Shown here piece by piece: positions 40,939 through 50,238 of a stretch of 64,000 nucleotides of DNA. The notes under the pieces were generated by a model that had not been told where the DNA came from, did no database searches, and worked only from the letters and a program-made list of their open reading frames with translations. The stretch spans positions 1-64,000 of the forward strand of contig CAYYID010000016.1 in NCBI GenBank assembly GCA_964471915.1, in the 5' to 3' direction. This DNA comes from JAIEPW01 sp964471915. Lineage in GTDB: Bacteria > Acidobacteriota > Terriglobia > Bryobacterales > Bryobacteraceae. Numbering within the stretch: position 1 is the first letter of the stretch; each line of letters opens with the position of its first letter. The position numbers were made by a program, and so were the translations under genes.

Positions 40939-42472
40939 CGCCGGCGGCGCGCTGGCGGCGGCGACGAAGTGGAACCCGGGTCCCATCAGGCACATTCTGC
41001 CGGCGGTGAGCGACCGGCGAATGCTGGTGAAGGTCTCCTTCACCGAGCCGGTGGAGCGGGCGGCGCTGCGCATCGGGCGGGAGCGCGTGGCGGGCGTGCG
41101 CGCGGATTCGCGCGGCCGTTACTGGTGGTTCGACCGGGGCGGGCTGGAACCCGCGCGCGAGTACAAGCTGCAACTCACCGGGCCGCGGGACCGTCCGCTG
41201 GGGGATCCCTGGCCGCTGAAGACGCTGCCCGCGCCGGGGGACGCTCCGCAGAAGCTGCGGGTGCTGCTCTACACCTGCGCGGGCGGCGACGAGCGCGCGC
41301 GGACGCCCAACGGCGTCCCGATCTTTCTGCCGCTGGCAGCGCGGCAGGCGCTGCTCGACCGCGCCCTGAGCCTCGCGCCGGACGCCGTGATCGCCAACGG
41401 GGATCACATCTACTGGGACCTGCTGCAGACCGGATCCGCGGCGCGCTACGGCGCGGTGGCCCGGGAAGTGGGCGAGTTCCGCCGCGACCTGCCGGTGGAA
41501 GGCACGCCGAACGAAGCCGTGCTGGATCGCGTGGTGCAGGCCCAGATCGTGGCGCTGTACGGGACGCGGTTCCGCTCCACGCCGGTGTTCGCGCCGTTCG
41601 ACGATCACGATTACTTCGAGAACGACGACGCGCTGCCCACGCGCGTGACCTTTCCCCCGGATCCGTTCATGCTGGCGCTGGGCCGCGCGGTGCGGCGCTG
41701 GGCGATCCCCGAGTTTCTGCCCGACGCCAGGCGTCCGGCGGGATTATTGGGCAGTTCCGCGCCGGATTCCCCGCCCGGAACCGCGGAAACGTACGGGACT
41801 TTCCGCTATGGGAAGCTGGCCGAGTTCCTGCTCTACGACTGCCGCCGCGGCATGCGTCTGGACGGGCCGACCGGCGTGTTCGTGCAGCGGGAGGCCGAGG
41901 CGTGGCTCGCCGCGCGGATGGCCGCGGCCGAAACCAGCCACCTGATCCATGTGCCGAGCACGCCGCCGGCCTGGAGCGCGGGGAAGTGGGGCGAATGGTA
42001 TCCCGACGTGCTGGACGCCGGCGGGAAACTGACCACGGCGATTCCGAAGCCGTACTGGCAGGCCGGGTGGGCCGCGCAGCACGACCGCCTGCTGGCGGCG
42101 GCGTCCGCGATGCCGGACCGCATTCCGCTGTTCGTCTCCGGCGACCTGCACGCGATCGGCGAAGCGGTCATCCGGCGCGCCGGCGCGTTGGACCTGCGGC
42201 GGAATCCGGTGATTGCCATGCTGGCAGGTCCGGTGAGCACTTCGGGTCCTGGCTGGCCGTCGGCGTTCCGCGGCACGCGGGCGCTGCCCACCGCGCATTG
42301 CGAGGTGGAGGAGCGGGTGCCGGCGATCGAGGAAAACGGATTCCTGATCCTCGACCTGACCCCGGAGGTGATCCACGCGCGGCAGTTCCGGTGGACGCCG
42401 GCGGCGGGCGATGCGAGCCTGCTGCGGCCGTTCCGCGAGATCACGCTGCGGCGGGGCGCGGCCGTCCGGTGA
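40895..42472 (+). CDS. PhoD-like secreted metallophosphatase
   Basis: 525 residues. A Tat-like signal (LDRREFLAASAGGALAAATK) follows the ATG at 40895 (or 40901), with GGAGGGG five bases upstream. PhoD-type motifs: VIANGDHIYWDLLQTG (metal-binding Asp/His), FAPFDDHDYFENDD, FLLYDCRRGMRL, and FVSGDLHAIGEAVIRR near the C-terminus. The family hydrolyses phosphodiesters/monoesters outside the cell with Ca/Fe. The 44-base overlap with the glycosylase gene is unusually long but both frames are well supported by motifs. Confidence 0.85.
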   Translation: MLMSVLDRREFLAASAGGALAAATKWNPGPIRHILPAVSDRRMLVKVSFTEPVERAALRIGRERVAGVRADSRGRYWWFDRGGLEPAREYKLQLTGPRDRPLGDPWPLKTLPAPGDAPQKLRVLLYTCAGGDERARTPNGVPIFLPLAARQALLDRALSLAPDAVIANGDHIYWDLLQTGSAARYGAVAREVGEFRRDLPVEGTPNEAVLDRVVQAQIVALYGTRFRSTPVFAPFDDHDYFENDDALPTRVTFPPDPFMLALGRAVRRWAIPEFLPDARRPAGLLGSSAPDSPPGTAETYGTFRYGKLAEFLLYDCRRGMRLDGPTGVFVQREAEAWLAARMAAAETSHLIHVPSTPPAWSAGKWGEWYPDVLDAGGKLTTAIPKPYWQAGWAAQHDRLLAAASAMPDRIPLFVSGDLHAIGEAVIRRAGALDLRRNPVIAMLAGPVSTSGPGWPSAFRGTRALPTAHCEVEERVPAIEENGFLILDLTPEVIHARQFRWTPAAGDASLLRPFREITLRRGAAVR

Positions 42473-42479
42473 GGGTTCG

Positions 42480-43541
42480 CTAGACGAAACGTCCGCGCGC
42501 GGCGGCCGAGATCTTGCCCGTGAACAGTTGCAACGGCAGGTGCAGGCGCTGGCTCCAGGCGCTTTCGTCGTGCTCGGCCAGCGGGAAGCCGAAGTGCAGG
42601 AAGTTCTGCCCGTAGACGTAGCCGCGCTGGCTGAGCGCCAGCGACATGGCGAGTCCGACCTCGTAGTTGTCACCCGGCCAGCCGGAATCGAGATAGAACT
42701 TCACCTCGCGGCGCGGTTCGCTGAGCACGCGTTCGATCAGGTCGTCTTTGAGCGAGAACGTGCTCGAGAGACATGCTGCGAAGCCGAAGACCTCGGGGTA
42801 CTCCCAGGCCATGTAGAAGGACACGACGCCGCCCAGTGAGGACCCCATGACGCCGGTCTCCTCGGGACGGGTCATGGTGCGCCATCCCGCGTCGACGCGC
42901 GGCTTCAGTTCCTCGACCACGGCGCGCGCGTAGTTCCGGTAGCCGGGCTTGGTATAGTCCTTCTCGCGCTCCGTGGTGTGGACCCCAACCACGATCACCC
43001 GGTCCATGGCGTTCATCTGGTCCAGGGTTTCGAGCGATTCGTCGACCATCCAGTCGCGGCCGAGGAAGGCCTCTTCGGGGAAGAAGAGGTTCTTGCCGTC
43101 CTGCATGTAGAGGACCGGGTAGCGGCGCAGGGTGTTTTCGAAGTAGCCGGGCGGCAAATAGACCTGGGCGAAGAGCTTGCGCCCGAGGATCCGCGAGTCG
43201 AGTTCGATCAGCGGTTCGAAGGCGCCGGCGCAGCACTCCTGAAAGAGCGGATAGACCTGGCGGACGCCGGGGGAGGTCATGAGGGCCAGCAGGTTGGGTC
43301 CGGACGCCCAGCGCCAGCGCTCGCCGTTGCGGAGGATGGGCTTGAAATAGAGGAACGGGCGCTGGGCGGTAAGGCGGAACGTAAACTCGTGACCGTCGGC
43401 GGAGACGGATTCGGGGGGCATATCCTTGGCCCAATCCAGCTCGGTGCGGAGCAGAATGGTCCCTTTTTCAACAGGATAGACGACCGTCAACGGGCGCGAG
43501 AGAGTCTGTTCCGTGCGGTACATTACGGCAAGATCAATCAT
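42480..43541 (-). CDS. Putative esterase (enterochelin-esterase/COG2819-like)
   Basis: 353 residues. The N-terminal ~110 residues are a beta-sandwich like the starch-binding-type domain seen before esterase D domains. The alpha/beta hydrolase follows: QVYLPPGYFENTLRRYPVLY, MQDGKNLFFPEEAFLG, nucleophile Ser in GVMGSSLGGVVSFYMAWEYP, and a late His in LAEHDESAWSQRL. No signal peptide, so probably cytoplasmic. An alternative start is the Met of MYRTEQ (43523). Ester substrate unknown. Converges with the PhoD-like gene, seven bases apart. Confidence 0.82.
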   Translation of the reverse strand: MIDLAVMYRTEQTLSRPLTVVYPVEKGTILLRTELDWAKDMPPESVSADGHEFTFRLTAQRPFLYFKPILRNGERWRWASGPNLLALMTSPGVRQVYPLFQECCAGAFEPLIELDSRILGRKLFAQVYLPPGYFENTLRRYPVLYMQDGKNLFFPEEAFLGRDWMVDESLETLDQMNAMDRVIVVGVHTTEREKDYTKPGYRNYARAVVEELKPRVDAGWRTMTRPEETGVMGSSLGGVVSFYMAWEYPEVFGFAACLSSTFSLKDDLIERVLSEPRREVKFYLDSGWPGDNYEVGLAMSLALSQRGYVYGQNFLHFGFPLAEHDESAWSQRLHLPLQLFTGKISAAARGRFV

Positions 43542-43608
43542 ACCAGCGACTTAATGACTCTGTACCCGGACTGTAATCCCGCCGATAGAGAACTGCAGGA
43601 ACGGGCGG

Positions 43609-44775
43609 ATGCTGAACACAGTGCTCATCACCTCCGAGCCGGCGGCCGCCAAGGCCATCGAGCTCATGATCGCGGAGACCGGATTTCTCCGGCTGGTGTT
43701 CGGCGACTGTCCGCCGCCGCCGCACCATGAGCTGCTGCGGTTGCTGCAGGCGCACGATCCGGAAGTGCTGCTGATCGACGTCAGCGAATGGAGCCTGGCG
43801 CGGCCGATCGCGGCGAACGTCCGCAAGCGGGATTACAAGTCAGCCTGGATCGCGTTCCGTCCGCCGTGGAATAAGCTGGAAGGCGCGAATCTGGAGACGG
43901 CGGGCTTCGACGCCCTGATGGAAGCGCCGTTCACGACGCGGCAGCTCGAGTCGACGGTGTACCAGGCGATCCACGGCCGGCACCCCTCCGAGAACGACAA
44001 CCTGCTGGTGTTTCTGCCGGCGAAGGCGGGCAGCGGCTGCACCACCGTGGTGCTGAACACGGCGCTGGCGCTGGCCCGGGAGACGCAGAAATCGGTGCTG
44101 GTGCTGGAGGCGGACCGGCGAAGCGGCATCCTGTCGGAGCTGCTCGACGTGAGCGCGCAAGGGTCCCTGGGGGAGGCGCTGCAGCGCGCCGAGTCGATGA
44201 CCGGGCTGGAGTGGGCGCAACACCGGGTGACGGTCGAAGGCGTCGATTTCGTGCTGAACGACCTGACCAAGACCGCGCCGCTGCCGAGCTGGGCGGATTA
44301 CTTCCAACTGCTGCGGTTTCTGCGCACGCGGTACGACTACATCCTGGTGGATATGCCGGAAGCCGTCAATGAAGCGACGGCGGAAGTGGTGCGGAGCGCG
44401 CGCGGCGTGTTCGTAGTGACCACGCCGGAGGTGCCGGCGCTGAAGCTGGCGAGCCACCGGATCCACGAGTTGGAGCGGTGCGGGCTGCCGCCGCAGCAGA
44501 CGCGGCTGCTGGTGAACCGGGCGACGCGGGATTCGCTGCCGTCCGCCGAGGTGGAGAAGCTGGTGGGCCGGAGCGTGTTCCACAGCCTGGGGAGCGACTA
44601 TCCGAAGATCCAGCAGGCGATTCTGGAGTCGCGGGGCGTGGCGCGGGACAGCAAGTTCTACGTGGCTACGGCGGCGCTGGCGCGGAAGCTGGGCGGGCTG
44701 GAGGAGCCGGTCGCCCAGCGGAGCGGCTTCGACCTGCTGCGCCGGTTCGGCCGGGTGGCCGCCGAAACCCGCTGA
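43609..44775 (+). CDS. CpaE/TadZ-like pseudo-receiver plus ParA-type ATPase domain, copy 1
   Basis: 388 residues. Residues 1-125 form a receiver-like domain lacking a normal phospho-acceptor pattern (PEVLLIDVSEWSLARP; EAPFTTRQLES at its end). Residues 131-380 are a MinD/ParA-like domain. The deviant P-loop reads PAKAGSGCTTV: Lys139 matches the signature lysine, but Cys144 stands where the P-loop lysine belongs. VLVLEADRRSGILSELL and YDYILVDMPEAVNEATAEVV are the Walker A' and B regions. TadZ/CpaE proteins localise type IVb pilus machinery. No Flp pilus genes are here. Confidence 0.78.
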   Translation: MLNTVLITSEPAAAKAIELMIAETGFLRLVFGDCPPPPHHELLRLLQAHDPEVLLIDVSEWSLARPIAANVRKRDYKSAWIAFRPPWNKLEGANLETAGFDALMEAPFTTRQLESTVYQAIHGRHPSENDNLLVFLPAKAGSGCTTVVLNTALALARETQKSVLVLEADRRSGILSELLDVSAQGSLGEALQRAESMTGLEWAQHRVTVEGVDFVLNDLTKTAPLPSWADYFQLLRFLRTRYDYILVDMPEAVNEATAEVVRSARGVFVVTTPEVPALKLASHRIHELERCGLPPQQTRLLVNRATRDSLPSAEVEKLVGRSVFHSLGSDYPKIQQAILESRGVARDSKFYVATAALARKLGGLEEPVAQRSGFDLLRRFGRVAAETR

Positions 44776-44816
44776 CGGCCTCGAAATTCCCCGCGCGCGG
44801 ACGATGAGTCCGTTGC

Positions 44817-45989
44817 GTGCTGTCCAGCATTCTCATCAGTTGGGATCCGAATACCGCGGCGGTAGTGGAGCAAATCGCCGGCGAGACCGGGGTAATCCAC
44901 TCGGTCTGGAGCGGCTATCCGCCGCCGGACACGCCCGAGCTGGTGCGGATCCTGCGCGCGAAAAGCCCGGACCTGCTGCTGCTGGACGTCAGCGATCCGG
45001 AGCTGTGCCTGCCGGTGCTGGAGCGGGTACGGAAGGGCGAATTCCGCACGGTGGTCGTCGGGTACCGGGCGCGGTGGAACCGGCACGAGCAGGCGGAACT
45101 GGAGGACGCCGGGGTCCGCCAGTTGCTGGAAGCGCCGTTCTCCGCCGGGCAGCTCGAGGCGGCGATCTACCGCGCGCTCCACGACGGCCGCGAGTTCGAG
45201 AATCCGAACCTGCTGGCGTTTCTGCCCGCCAAGGCCGGCAGCGGCTGTTCGACGGTGGTGCTGAACGCGGCGTTCGCGCTGGCGCAGGAGCAGCAGGCGC
45301 GCGTGTTGGTGCTCGAAGCCGACCGGCGCTCCGGGGTGCTGTCGATCCTGCTGAACCAGCCGGCGCGGGGCAAGCTCGCCGACGCGCTGGCGGCCGCGGA
45401 TTCGCTGACCGGGCTCGACTGGTCGCAGCACTATGCCGAGGCGTTCGGGGTCCACTTTCTGCTGGCGGATCCCGCGCGGCGCACCGCGGCGCCTACCTGG
45501 GCGCAGTACTTTCACCTGCTGGGGTTCCTGCGCTCGCGCTACGACTTCATCCTGGCGGACCTACCCGAGGTAGTGAACCCGGCCACCGTCGAGATCGTTC
45601 GCACGGCGCGCGCGAGCTTCGTGGTGGCGACGCCCGAGATCCCGTCGCTGCGCATGTCCGCGGTCCGGCTCGGCGAACTCACCGAGTGCGGCCTGGCCGA
45701 GGACCGTTGTCCGATTCTGCTCAACCGCGTGCACCGCGACGCGCTCTCGGTCGGTGAAGTGGAAAAGCTGCTGGGCCGCCCGGTGTTCGCGACGTTTCCG
45801 AACGAGTACGCGCGGATCCTGACGTCGACCATTGAGTCCCGTCCGGTGGCGCAGAACACGCGGTTCTACGAGGCCTGCGCCGCGTTCGGCCGCCGGCTGA
45901 CGCAGCGGGACCGGCCCGCAGCGGAAGCGCCCGTCCGGAGCCCGCTGGGGTTTCTGGGACGCTTGAGCCGCCTCGGCGCGCAGAGCTGA
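44817..45989 (+). CDS. CpaE/TadZ-like pseudo-receiver plus ParA-type ATPase domain, copy 2
   Basis: 390 residues from the GTG at 44817, 41 bases after copy 1. The arrangement is identical: receiver-like domain (SPDLLLLDVSDPELCLPVLE, ending EAPFSAGQLEA), then PAKAGSGCSTVVLNAAFALA with the same Lys-to-Cys change, VLVLEADRRSGVLSILLNQP and YDFILADLPEVVNPATVEIV. The copies are about half identical by eye and clearly arose by tandem duplication, perhaps to form a heterodimer. No pilus or secretion genes adjoin; the PQQ propeller gene follows. Confidence 0.78.
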   Translation: MLSSILISWDPNTAAVVEQIAGETGVIHSVWSGYPPPDTPELVRILRAKSPDLLLLDVSDPELCLPVLERVRKGEFRTVVVGYRARWNRHEQAELEDAGVRQLLEAPFSAGQLEAAIYRALHDGREFENPNLLAFLPAKAGSGCSTVVLNAAFALAQEQQARVLVLEADRRSGVLSILLNQPARGKLADALAAADSLTGLDWSQHYAEAFGVHFLLADPARRTAAPTWAQYFHLLGFLRSRYDFILADLPEVVNPATVEIVRTARASFVVATPEIPSLRMSAVRLGELTECGLAEDRCPILLNRVHRDALSVGEVEKLLGRPVFATFPNEYARILTSTIESRPVAQNTRFYEACAAFGRRLTQRDRPAAEAPVRSPLGFLGRLSRLGAQS

Positions 45990-46026
45990 GCTTGCCCTGC
46001 CGCGAAGGAACCCGTACGATCGAACC

Positions 46027-47373
46027 ATGCCTGTTCCGGTATCGCTCGTCTTCGTGGCCGCCGCCGCGCTCGCCCAGGAGAACTGGCCCATGTTCCGCGG
46101 CGCTGCCGCCAACGGCGTCGGCGGCAAACCGGTGCCCGTCTCCTTCAACGCGGATCCCGACGGCGGACCGCTGCGTTCTGTCCGCTGGAAGGTGCCGCTT
46201 GCCGGGCTCGGCCATTCCAGCCCCGTGGTGTGGGGCAACCGGCTCTTTGTCGCCACCGCCGTCGCCGCCGCCGGCACGGCGCCGCTCAAGGTCGGGCTGT
46301 ACGGCGCGGGCGACTCCGCCGAAGACAACGGCGAACAGGCCTGGAAGATCTTCTGTTTCGACAAGCGCGACGGGAAGCTGCTGTGGGAGCGGACGGCGCA
46401 CCAGGGGATCCCGCGCGCGAAGCGCCACACCAAGGCGACGCACGCCAACACGACGGTCGCCACCGACGGCAAGCGGGTGATCGCGTTCTTCGGCTCCGAG
46501 GGGCTGTATGCCTACGACCTCGACGGCAAGCCGCTGTGGAAGAAGGATCTCGGCGTGATCGACATGGCGCCCTCGGACGCCGTGATGCTCTCCTGGGGCT
46601 TCGCGAGTTCCCCGGTGCTGTTCGAGGATCGCGTGATCGTGCAGGCCGACCGCAAGCACGAGCCGTTCGTGGCCGCGTTTGCCGCCGCCGACGGCAAGGA
46701 GCTGTGGCGCACCTCGCGCGCCGGGATCGTGAAGGATAGCTGGTCGACGCCCGCCGTGGTCCGCACGCCGGGGCGCACGCAGGTGGTGCTGAACGCGTAT
46801 CCCTACATCGCGAGCTACGACTTCGCCACGGGCCAGGAGCTGTGGCGGCTCAAGAGCGAAGGCGACATCCCGGTGCCGACGCCGCAGTTCGCGCACGGAC
46901 TGATCTTCGTCACGAACGCGCACGGCGGGCCCGCGCCGCTGTACGCCATCCGGCCGGAGGCGGCCGGCGACATCACGCCCGAAGCCGGCTCCCGCACGTC
47001 GGCCGGGATTGTGTGGAGCGAGCCGCGCAACGGCGCCTACATGCAGACGCCGCTGGTGCTCGGCGATTTGATTTACAGTTGCTCGGACCGCGGGGTCCTG
47101 AAGGTGTACGACGCCAAGACGGGGAAGCTCCACTACCAGCAGCGGCTGGGCGCGGGAACGACGGGGTTCTCGGCGTCGCCGGTTGCCTCCGGCGGGCGGC
47201 TGTACTTCACCAGCGAAGAGGGGGAAGTGTACGTGATCGCCGCGGGACCGCAGTACGAACTGGTGGCGACGAACAAGCTCGGCGAGATCGCGATGGCGTC
47301 GCCCGCGGTGTCCGACGGCGTTCTGTACTTCCGCACCCGCGGCCACGTCGTGGCGGTGGGCGACGGCAAGTAG
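46027..47373 (+). CDS. Secreted PQQ-like beta-propeller (WD-like) protein
   Basis: 448 residues with a signal peptide (MPVPVSLVFVAAAALAQENW). The start NWPMFRGAAANGVGG and repeated blades with DGKLLWERTAH, DGKPLWKKDLGVI, DGKELWRTSRAG, TGQELWRLKS and TGKLHYQQRL are typical of PQQ-like/PKD-type propellers of planctomycetes and acidobacteria. No PQQ-enzyme tryptophan-docking or Cys-Cys motif was seen, so it is probably a binding protein, not a dehydrogenase. Converges with the kinase gene. Confidence 0.85.
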   Translation: MPVPVSLVFVAAAALAQENWPMFRGAAANGVGGKPVPVSFNADPDGGPLRSVRWKVPLAGLGHSSPVVWGNRLFVATAVAAAGTAPLKVGLYGAGDSAEDNGEQAWKIFCFDKRDGKLLWERTAHQGIPRAKRHTKATHANTTVATDGKRVIAFFGSEGLYAYDLDGKPLWKKDLGVIDMAPSDAVMLSWGFASSPVLFEDRVIVQADRKHEPFVAAFAAADGKELWRTSRAGIVKDSWSTPAVVRTPGRTQVVLNAYPYIASYDFATGQELWRLKSEGDIPVPTPQFAHGLIFVTNAHGGPAPLYAIRPEAAGDITPEAGSRTSAGIVWSEPRNGAYMQTPLVLGDLIYSCSDRGVLKVYDAKTGKLHYQQRLGAGTTGFSASPVASGGRLYFTSEEGEVYVIAAGPQYELVATNKLGEIAMASPAVSDGVLYFRTRGHVVAVGDGK

Positions 47374-47381
47374 GGCCGCGG

Positions 47382-50099
47382 TTACGGCAGGGCGGCCAAT
47401 AACCGGCGGGCCTCGGCCAGGTTCCGCTGGATCTCGAGATTCCCGGGCGCGCGGTCGCCCAGCTTGCTCCACGACCCAACGGCGCGCTCGAGGTGGCGGC
47501 GTTTCTCCACCGCCGGGGCCCCGGGATTCCAACGTGCCCACCGGAAGCTGCTTTCGGCACGGCTCAAGTGCTCGCGGGTATTCCGGTCCCCCGGAGCCTG
47601 GGCATCGAGCGCCTGAAAAGCCTTGCGGTAGAACGCGGCGCCTTCGGCGGGCGGCAAAGTGTCGCCAAGCAGGTTCCCGACCCGAATCAGGTCGAACCGG
47701 TAATCGATGAACCGCGGGGCGTCTCCCGACAGGCGTTCCAGCGTTGCCGCCGCGCGGCGGAGCAGGTCGAGGGCGCGGCGGCGATCCCCGGTTTTGAGGA
47801 GCGCCCGAGCCAGCGCCTCCTGGGCGTTGGCCTCCAACTGATCGCCCGCGGGCGCCATTTGCAACGCCGTCTCGAGATAGGGGAGCGCTCGCCGGGGGTT
47901 CCGGGGCAGCAGCACGCAGCCCATCACCCAATGTCCAAACAGGCGGTCGCGCTCGGAACGCGCACTGCCGCGATCCTCGTCCGCCAGGGCCTCCGCCTCC
48001 CGCAGAGCCAGGCCGGCGTAGCTCTCCGCGGCCTCGGACTGGCCCAGGTGGAAGCTCAGTGGATTGCCGGAAACGGTAGCCAAGGAGAAATGGAGCAGGA
48101 ACCGGCGCCTCCGCCAGGTGAAGTTCCTGGGGTTAGCCGCCAGGAACTTCTCGCAGATGCGGACCGACTCCTGGTAGGCTGCGACCGCCCCGGCGAGGTC
48201 GCCGGTGTCGCGGCGGGCCTCGGCGAGATCGTGGAGCATCAACGAAAAGGTTCCCTGCGGGACCGGCGCCGCGCCGCTCGAAGGCCACCGGCGGAGCAGG
48301 TCCACGGCGGCGGTATGCTTTTCGACCGCCGCCGCCGCGTCGCCCTGGCCGAGCAGGGCCTGTCCCATGATGCCCCAAGCCTGGGCGATGCCGGTGTCGG
48401 CTTCGAGGTTCTGGCCGCGCCGCGGGTTCCGGCGTTCCCAGGCGGCGACACTCCTGGATTGGTGGGAGACGGCCCGGGCGGGGTCGCCGAGTTGCAACTG
48501 CACGAACCCCGTGGTCCGCTCCAGGACGGCCAGATCGGCGAGCACTTTCGGGTCCGGGTTCTCGCGGCGGGCGAGGCGCTCGAGAATCGCGGCCGCTTTG
48601 CCGTAGCTCGCGATCGCGGCGCGGGTTTGGCCGAGGCCGCTCTTGCCGGGATTCCCCTGGACGTCGCCGATCCGCTTATAGGCGGCGGCGAGCTCGAGTT
48701 GCAAGGCGGTATCGTCTTCGGCCTCGCGCGCCAGGCTGTCGAGGTACTCCGTCGCCGTCGTGACCACTTCGGCGCGGATTTTCGCGGTGCCCGGGACATT
48801 CACCATCCCGTCGTAGATTCCGAAGACGAAAGTGTTGGCGAGCTTGCGCACCTGCTGGAAGCGGCGCTCGGCGCGAGCCGCTTGGGCGTCGGCCCGCCGG
48901 GCTTGCAGCGTGGCGGCGACGATGCCGGCCGTGAGGCTGACCACGGCGAGCACTCCGGCCGCGACCGCGATCCGGTTGCGCAGGACGAACTTTCCGGCGC
49001 GGTAGGCGAGCGTCTCCGGCCTCGCCCGCACCGGACGGCCTTCGAGGAACCGGCAGATGTCTCCGGCAAACTGTTCCACCGACACGTAGCGGCGCGCCGG
49101 GTCTTTGCGCAAGGCCAAGGCGACGATGTTATCGAGGTCACCGGCCAGCTCACGGCGGATCCGCCGGTCGGAGACCGCCTCACTGGGCGGTTGCGGCATG
49201 GTCTCGCAGATGGCAAGCTCCAAGTCGGCCGGGCTGCCGTTGCGGATGCGGTGCGGACTGACGCCGGCCAGCAGCTCGTAGAGCACCGCGCCGAGCGAGT
49301 AGATATCGGTCGCCACGGTGACCGGCTCGCCGCGAACCTGTTCGGGGCTGGCGTAGGCGGGCGTGAAAGGATGCATCCCCGTGCGGGTGAGTTCGGCCGT
49401 CGCGTCGTCGGGATGCAGCAGTTTGGCGATGCCGAAGTCGAGCAGCTTGGGGACGCCGGCGGCCGTGACGAGGATATTACCGGGCTTGATGTCACGGTGC
49501 ACCACCAGCTTCTGGTGGGCGTGCTGGACGGCGGCGCAGACCTGCTCGAACAACAGCAGCCGCGCGCGGACCGGCAAGTGCCGCTCCCGCGAGTACTCGA
49601 TCAGGGGCCGCCCCTCGACATGCTCCATGACCAGATAGGGAACGCCCTGGTCGGTGGCGCCGCCATCGAGCAGGCGGGCGATGTTGGGATGGTCGAGCGC
49701 GGCCAGAATGCGGCGCTCCTGCCGGAAGCGTTCCACAAGTTGGGCGGAGCCCAGGCCATGGGTCACCACTTTGATGGCGACCTGCTGCCGGAACTCCGCC
49801 GCGGCGCGCTCGGCCAGGTAGACCGTGCCCATGCCGCCGCGGCCGAGTTCGCGGACGATGGTGAACTTTTCGATGTGAATCGGCGGCGGCTCCACCGGCA
49901 GCGCCGCGGCGGCCCGCGCCACCGCGCCCTGGATGCGGGTTCCGCCGTCGCCCGCGTGGCGCAGCATGCCTTCGACGGCCGCGCGCAGCTCCGGGTCGTG
50001 AGCGGCTTCGCGATCGAGCAGGGCGGAACGCTCCGCCGCGGGCAGATCCAAGGCCGCCAGGAAGATCCGTTCGGTTTCCTGCCACCGGTTCGTCGGCAT
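47382..50099 (-). CDS. Membrane Ser/Thr protein kinase with TPR sensor domain
   Basis: 905 residues. Kinase domain (about 78-340): ELGRGGMGTVYLAERA, catalytic Lys110 in VAIKVV, HRDIKPGNILV (201-211) and DFGIAKLL (221-228). An N-terminal 70-residue leader (MPTNRWQETERIFLAALDLP) is usual in the acidobacterial group. One membrane helix (RNRIAVAAGVLAVVSLTAGI) near 375-400 is followed by about 500 residues of TPR-like helices (VFGIYDGMVNVPGTAKIRAE, ...YLDSLA onwards). This is PknB-like signalling; it probably works with the sigma factor encoded just upstream. Confidence 0.9.
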   Translation of the reverse strand: MPTNRWQETERIFLAALDLPAAERSALLDREAAHDPELRAAVEGMLRHAGDGGTRIQGAVARAAAALPVEPPPIHIEKFTIVRELGRGGMGTVYLAERAAAEFRQQVAIKVVTHGLGSAQLVERFRQERRILAALDHPNIARLLDGGATDQGVPYLVMEHVEGRPLIEYSRERHLPVRARLLLFEQVCAAVQHAHQKLVVHRDIKPGNILVTAAGVPKLLDFGIAKLLHPDDATAELTRTGMHPFTPAYASPEQVRGEPVTVATDIYSLGAVLYELLAGVSPHRIRNGSPADLELAICETMPQPPSEAVSDRRIRRELAGDLDNIVALALRKDPARRYVSVEQFAGDICRFLEGRPVRARPETLAYRAGKFVLRNRIAVAAGVLAVVSLTAGIVAATLQARRADAQAARAERRFQQVRKLANTFVFGIYDGMVNVPGTAKIRAEVVTTATEYLDSLAREAEDDTALQLELAAAYKRIGDVQGNPGKSGLGQTRAAIASYGKAAAILERLARRENPDPKVLADLAVLERTTGFVQLQLGDPARAVSHQSRSVAAWERRNPRRGQNLEADTGIAQAWGIMGQALLGQGDAAAAVEKHTAAVDLLRRWPSSGAAPVPQGTFSLMLHDLAEARRDTGDLAGAVAAYQESVRICEKFLAANPRNFTWRRRRFLLHFSLATVSGNPLSFHLGQSEAAESYAGLALREAEALADEDRGSARSERDRLFGHWVMGCVLLPRNPRRALPYLETALQMAPAGDQLEANAQEALARALLKTGDRRRALDLLRRAAATLERLSGDAPRFIDYRFDLIRVGNLLGDTLPPAEGAAFYRKAFQALDAQAPGDRNTREHLSRAESSFRWARWNPGAPAVEKRRHLERAVGSWSKLGDRAPGNLEIQRNLAEARRLLAALP

Positions 50100-50238
50100 T
50101 CCGGCTCAGCCTAACACAGGGGTTCCGAAACGGTTGAACACTTTTCGGCGGCGGCCGCACATACCGGGGTGGAGGAGCACACGACGATGAGTACCAGTCC
50201 GCTGCCGGCCGCTGCGGAAAAACGTTTCGCAGCTAACT

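Noticed and set aside
47493..50114. 873-residue plus-strand frame opposite the kinase gene
   Set aside because: Shadow of the kinase, whose catalytic motifs are complete on the minus strand.
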